From contig CP070815.1 of assembly GCA_020344215.1 (NCBI GenBank), positions 320,461 to 384,460 on the forward strand: a DNA stretch of 64,000 nucleotides, written 5' to 3'. Origin of the DNA: Gemmatimonadota bacterium (lineage in GTDB: Bacteria > Gemmatimonadota > Gemmatimonadetes > Palauibacterales > KS3-K002). Every line of letters starts with the position of its first letter. Within the stretch, counting starts at the first letter, position 1. Under the pieces are notes generated by a model. The model ran no database searches, had not been told where the DNA came from, and saw only the letters and a program-made list of their open reading frames with translations. This document shows positions 61,035 through 64,000 of this stretch, in pieces. Both the position numbers and the translations under genes were made by a program.

Positions 61035-64000
61035 CTAGTACCCCCAGCCGTAGAAGAGGAAGAGGCCGATTGACTGCTCCAGGTCGGTGCCGGGGCCGCC
61101 ATAGAAGAGCGTCCCCTCGCGCCCGAACCGCGGCTCGGTGACGCCACGCAGCGTGAAGTTCTCATCCAGCCGCCACTCCAGGTGCACCGTGGGCCGCACT
61201 ACGCCGACGAGGTGCTGGGCGACGCTGACGAACACGGTGGGCGCCAGATACCAACCCACCTCTACCTGAGTGGCGGCCAGCGCCGGGCCCGCGCCGGTCC
61301 GGTACTCACCTTCAGCGACCGGGACGAGCGGGTCGCGACTGACGTCCACGTAGGAGATGAACGACTCTCCGACGAGCAGTGAGCCGAGCGCGTAGCCTAC
61401 GAGAGCTTGCGGGACACCGCTGGTGGCGTCCCTGAGCAGGTTGCTCTCCTCGCTGCTCCGGGTGAGCTCGTACGAGGGGCGGCCAAACAGGAGGTACGAG
61501 AGGAGGTCCGACTCGGGAATCGGAGGCTGTGCATCGCTCTCGAGGGCGAGCGTCATTTCCTCTAGGGTCCCACCGATCACCAAGCGAATGGCGATTGGTT
61601 GCTTTTGCGTTCGGACGGTGTAAAGGGCCACGATCCTCAGGTTGGGGTTCATTGCCGGCTCGCCCACGAACTCGATCGTCCCCTCGATGACCGCGAAACG
61701 CTTGTTGAAGAACCAATATTCCCCGCGCACGGCCCGCAGGGTGCCACTCATCCTCAGTATCTCCTGCGCCCGTTCCTGGTAAAGTGTCAGGTTTCCTGCG
61801 ATCTCGACGTTCATTTCCTCCGACCGCAGCCAGGTATCTCGCTCGACGCTGAGTCGCAGGTTGATGACGAGATTGTCAAGGAAGCGGTTGCCCGTTCGGC
61901 CTCTCAACTCCTCATCCAGAGCGAATATCGTATCGATGAGGACCAGGTTTCCCTCGAACGGGTTGATGATTTCAGCCTGGCGCCCGATCTCTTCGATGAA
62001 GAGCACACCGCTCACCACCGACAGGTCCCCGGATATCAGCGGTCTATCGTACGGGCCTTGTAGCTTAACCGTTCCCGACGCCACAAGCCTGGCGTCAAGC
62101 TGGTCGTAGCCGGGAAGCTCCAGGGCGGCGAGCTGGAGATCGAACTCTGGATTCCCGAGGTCAGCGAAGTTTACGAAGCCGGTCAGGGTGCCGTTCCCAC
62201 CCTGCGAGCCCTGCAGCGTCACGTTACTGAGCTCCATCTCAACACCGCTGAACTGCAGCTCACCTTCCAGTCGCTCGTAGGAGATCCCGCTCCTCGGGAT
62301 GCTGAACGCTCCACTCACCAGCGTCACCGGACCCTGGAGGTCGACGGCGGCCGGCGTCCCCCGGACGCGAACCTGCGCCCTAGCGTGCCCTTGAATGTCG
62401 GTAACCTGGTCGGTCACCAAGGAGACGAGGGTCATTGGCACGCTGTCGCCCTCGAACACCAGGTCGATGGGCCGTTCAGGCAGGCTCATGCTGAAGCCGG
62501 GCAACTCCAGGTCGATCGGCAAGGCCCCGTGCAAGCGCGCCCGCTGCCGAGCATTTTGCCACAGCGACGCATCCGCTAACATCTCGCCGCCGGCGTAGCC
62601 CACCGTGCCCCGAAGACTCGAGAACGCGACCCCGAATAGATCGCCGTTCGCCACTTCGAAGCTGCCCCGCACCTCTGGATCACGAACGCGACCGGAGAGC
62701 TCCAGGTGCATCTCGAGCATGCCGGCGATATCCAGGGTGTCGTCCCACAGCAGGGCGAGCTCAGCGAGATCGAAGCCGCTGAGCTCGGCGTTCAAGGCGA
62801 CGGGGCCCGCAGTGCCCACCGAGCCCTCGAGGTAGATACGACGCGAGGCGCTGGCGAGCTCGAACCCGCGCACACCTAGAGCACCTGCATCCTCGAGCCG
62901 CAACCGGGCCGGGCCCACGAGGTCCCATCGCGAGTCTCCCAGCGCCAGCGAGAGGGCAGCCAGGTCAACAACCTGCGTCTCCTTTCCGAGGCTGGCCGAG
63001 ATGCTCCCAGCGGCGGCCGCGCCTGGCTTAACGACCTCGAACTCGACGCCGAGCAGCGAGTCGGCCAGCTCTCCGTGCGCCTGCAGCTGATCGAACCTGA
63101 TCGCCCCGTAGCTCGCGCCGTCGGCGAGGACCGCACCGCCGGCGGCGAACCCCCCGGCCTCATCGCCGATATCGAACCTCTCGATGCGCAGGCCGTCGGC
63201 CTCGAACTTGCCGTAGGCGACCCCCTGTGCTTCGGCGCGGCCACGTAGCGAGAAGCGACCGGAGTCGCGGACCAGCCACCCGACGACACGAGCCGACCCT
63301 TCGATCCCTGGCAACTCACCTCGCGGCGTCGTCGACCCGCCGCTGCTCGTCGCCAGCGTCGGCAAGGGCAGTCGCTCGAACGCGGGGAACATCCAGGGAT
63401 TGAGCGCATCGAGACTATCGACTCGCAGGTCGAAGCGCAGGCTGTCCGCGTCTTCCCGCTGCAAGCTCAGCGCTCCGGAAGCGCTCAGCTCGCCGAACTC
63501 TGCGGCCACGACCGAGCTGTCGACGTGCAGCCGACCGTCGGAGATCCTGAGCGCCGCCGAGGCCGACTCGAAGCGCACTCCACCGACAAAGGACGCGAAT
63601 ACGTCCGCCCTGCCACTGGCCTCGAGTTCTGCCAGGTCGACACCCCGGCCCACGAACTCGACCCGGAAGTCCAGATCAGACTGCGGCAAGCCACTGCGGA
63701 ACTCGGGCAGCCCGACGCGCCAGCCTTGAACCATCGCCCGGTACCGAGGCGGCCCCTCCCCGAGCCGCAGATCACCAACAACAGCCAGCGAGTCGCCCAA
63801 CCCGCCCAAGTGGGCCTCGACGTGGAGATCATCCAGCGCGCCGAGCGCGCTGAAATCGCCGCTGAAGTCACCACGGAACGGAATCGCGGGATAGTAAGCC
63901 GCGAGCGTCGTGAGCGAGACCGGATTGCCACGCACCTGGACATCGAGACGGAGCGGCGAGCTGCCCTCCCAGTACACCGTACCGCCACCTTCGAGCCGCG
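61035..64000 (-). CDS. tamB: TamB-like translocation and assembly module protein (5' end outside the window)
   Basis: A very long beta-rich periplasmic protein (at least 988 residues in the window) thought to bridge inner and outer membranes and carry phospholipid or help insert outer-membrane proteins. The C-terminal region has DUF490-type segments: GTLRAVRGEYWFFNKRFAV, EGTIEFVGEPAMNPNLRI, and LLSYLLFGRPSYEL near the end. The final residues (IGLFLFYGWGY) end in aromatics like an outer-membrane signal. The reading frame stays open to base 64000 with RLEGGGTVYWEG, so the N-terminus lies off the window. A TamA/BamA partner is not seen. Confidence 0.9.
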   Translation of the reverse strand, partial: RLEGGGTVYWEGSSPLRLDVQVRGNPVSLTTLAAYYPAIPFRGDFSGDFSALGALDDLHVEAHLGGLGDSLAVVGDLRLGEGPPRYRAMVQGWRVGLPEFRSGLPQSDLDFRVEFVGRGVDLAELEASGRADVFASFVGGVRFESASAALRISDGRLHVDSSVVAAEFGELSASGALSLQREDADSLRFDLRVDSLDALNPWMFPAFERLPLPTLATSSGGSTTPRGELPGIEGSARVVGWLVRDSGRFSLRGRAEAQGVAYGKFEADGLRIERFDIGDEAGGFAAGGAVLADGASYGAIRFDQLQAHGELADSLLGVEFEVVKPGAAAAGSISASLGKETQVVDLAALSLALGDSRWDLVGPARLRLEDAGALGVRGFELASASRRIYLEGSVGTAGPVALNAELSGFDLAELALLWDDTLDIAGMLEMHLELSGRVRDPEVRGSFEVANGDLFGVAFSSLRGTVGYAGGEMLADASLWQNARQRARLHGALPIDLELPGFSMSLPERPIDLVFEGDSVPMTLVSLVTDQVTDIQGHARAQVRVRGTPAAVDLQGPVTLVSGAFSIPRSGISYERLEGELQFSGVEMELSNVTLQGSQGGNGTLTGFVNFADLGNPEFDLQLAALELPGYDQLDARLVASGTVKLQGPYDRPLISGDLSVVSGVLFIEEIGRQAEIINPFEGNLVLIDTIFALDEELRGRTGNRFLDNLVINLRLSVERDTWLRSEEMNVEIAGNLTLYQERAQEILRMSGTLRAVRGEYWFFNKRFAVIEGTIEFVGEPAMNPNLRIVALYTVRTQKQPIAIRLVIGGTLEEMTLALESDAQPPIPESDLLSYLLFGRPSYELTRSSEESNLLRDATSGVPQALVGYALGSLLVGESFISYVDVSRDPLVPVAEGEYRTGAGPALAATQVEVGWYLAPTVFVSVAQHLVGVVRPTVHLEWRLDENFTLRGVTEPRFGREGTLFYGGPGTDLEQSIGLFLFYGWGY

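Overview
The window is about 64 kb of GC-rich DNA from a didermic (outer-membrane-bearing) bacterium. Evidence for two membranes is a TamB-like protein, SurA-type periplasmic chaperones, several lipoboxes, an outer-membrane barrel candidate, MltD-type and soluble-SLT-type transglycosylases, and an EnvC-like amidase activator. Gene content and order (mfd-ppiC-surA-pdxA-ftsEX-envC-holB-moaC, ECF sigma with a bactofilin-like membrane protein, a PspA cluster) suggest Gemmatimonadota or a close relative. That placement is inference from gene content, not a phylogeny. GTG and TTG starts are common and overlapping stop/start codons (ATGA, GTGA, TTGA) are frequent, so several starts below were moved to a codon with a visible Shine-Dalgarno sequence. 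I saw no rRNA, tRNA, CRISPR array, IS element or prophage; the window looks like ordinary chromosome.

Layout. 1-3.2 kb: tail of a cystathionine gamma-synthase/lyase gene, purD, a DUF6064-like membrane protein and mutM. 3.2-9.7 kb (minus): two metallophosphoesterases, a membrane-anchored parvulin with a frameshifted partner gene, a small membrane protein and a chemoreceptor. 9.7-14.6 kb: menaquinone methyltransferase, divergent from an ECF sigma/anti-sigma/bactofilin-like/toastrack-like operon. 14.6-17.1 kb (minus): SAM hydrolase, Mrp and a NifU-like Fe-S protein. 17.3-24.5 kb: a Wzc-type tyrosine kinase converging on a minus-strand row of a GT9 glycosyltransferase, ROK kinase, PfkB kinase, a STAS-GHKL ATPase and a STAS-like/HTH protein. 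24.7-29.7 kb: a lipoprotein/outer-membrane-barrel pair ending at a clear terminator, then DUF72 and an M28 peptidase. 30.2-41.8 kb: a nine-gene plus-strand operon from mfd to moaC. 42-49.2 kb: two lytic transglycosylases, an aminotransferase, guaB and small proteins. 49.5-55.5 kb: a pteridine-reductase-like SDR, acpS, an AI-2E transporter, and PspA with a row of small membrane proteins. 55.5-64 kb (minus): CDP-alcohol phosphatidyltransferase, uvrA, a diacylglycerol-kinase-like gene, htpX and a TamB-like gene running off the right edge.

How the genes work together. The main theme is envelope construction and stress: outer-membrane protein folding (parvulins, SurA, TamB), peptidoglycan remodelling (FtsEX-EnvC, two SLT enzymes), lipid metabolism (AcpS, DagK-like, CDP-alcohol transferase) and membrane-stress modules (ECF/anti-sigma, PspA). 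The best candidate for an undescribed system is the STAS-GHKL ATPase plus STAS-like/HTH protein at the end of a glycosyltransferase/sugar-kinase gene row. It could be a partner-switch pathway with its own DNA-binding output. Other points worth checking are a frameshifted gene at 5221-5830, a probable CTG start for the AI-2E gene, a dispersed inverted-repeat family found at two loci, and a structured leader before the SLT gene.
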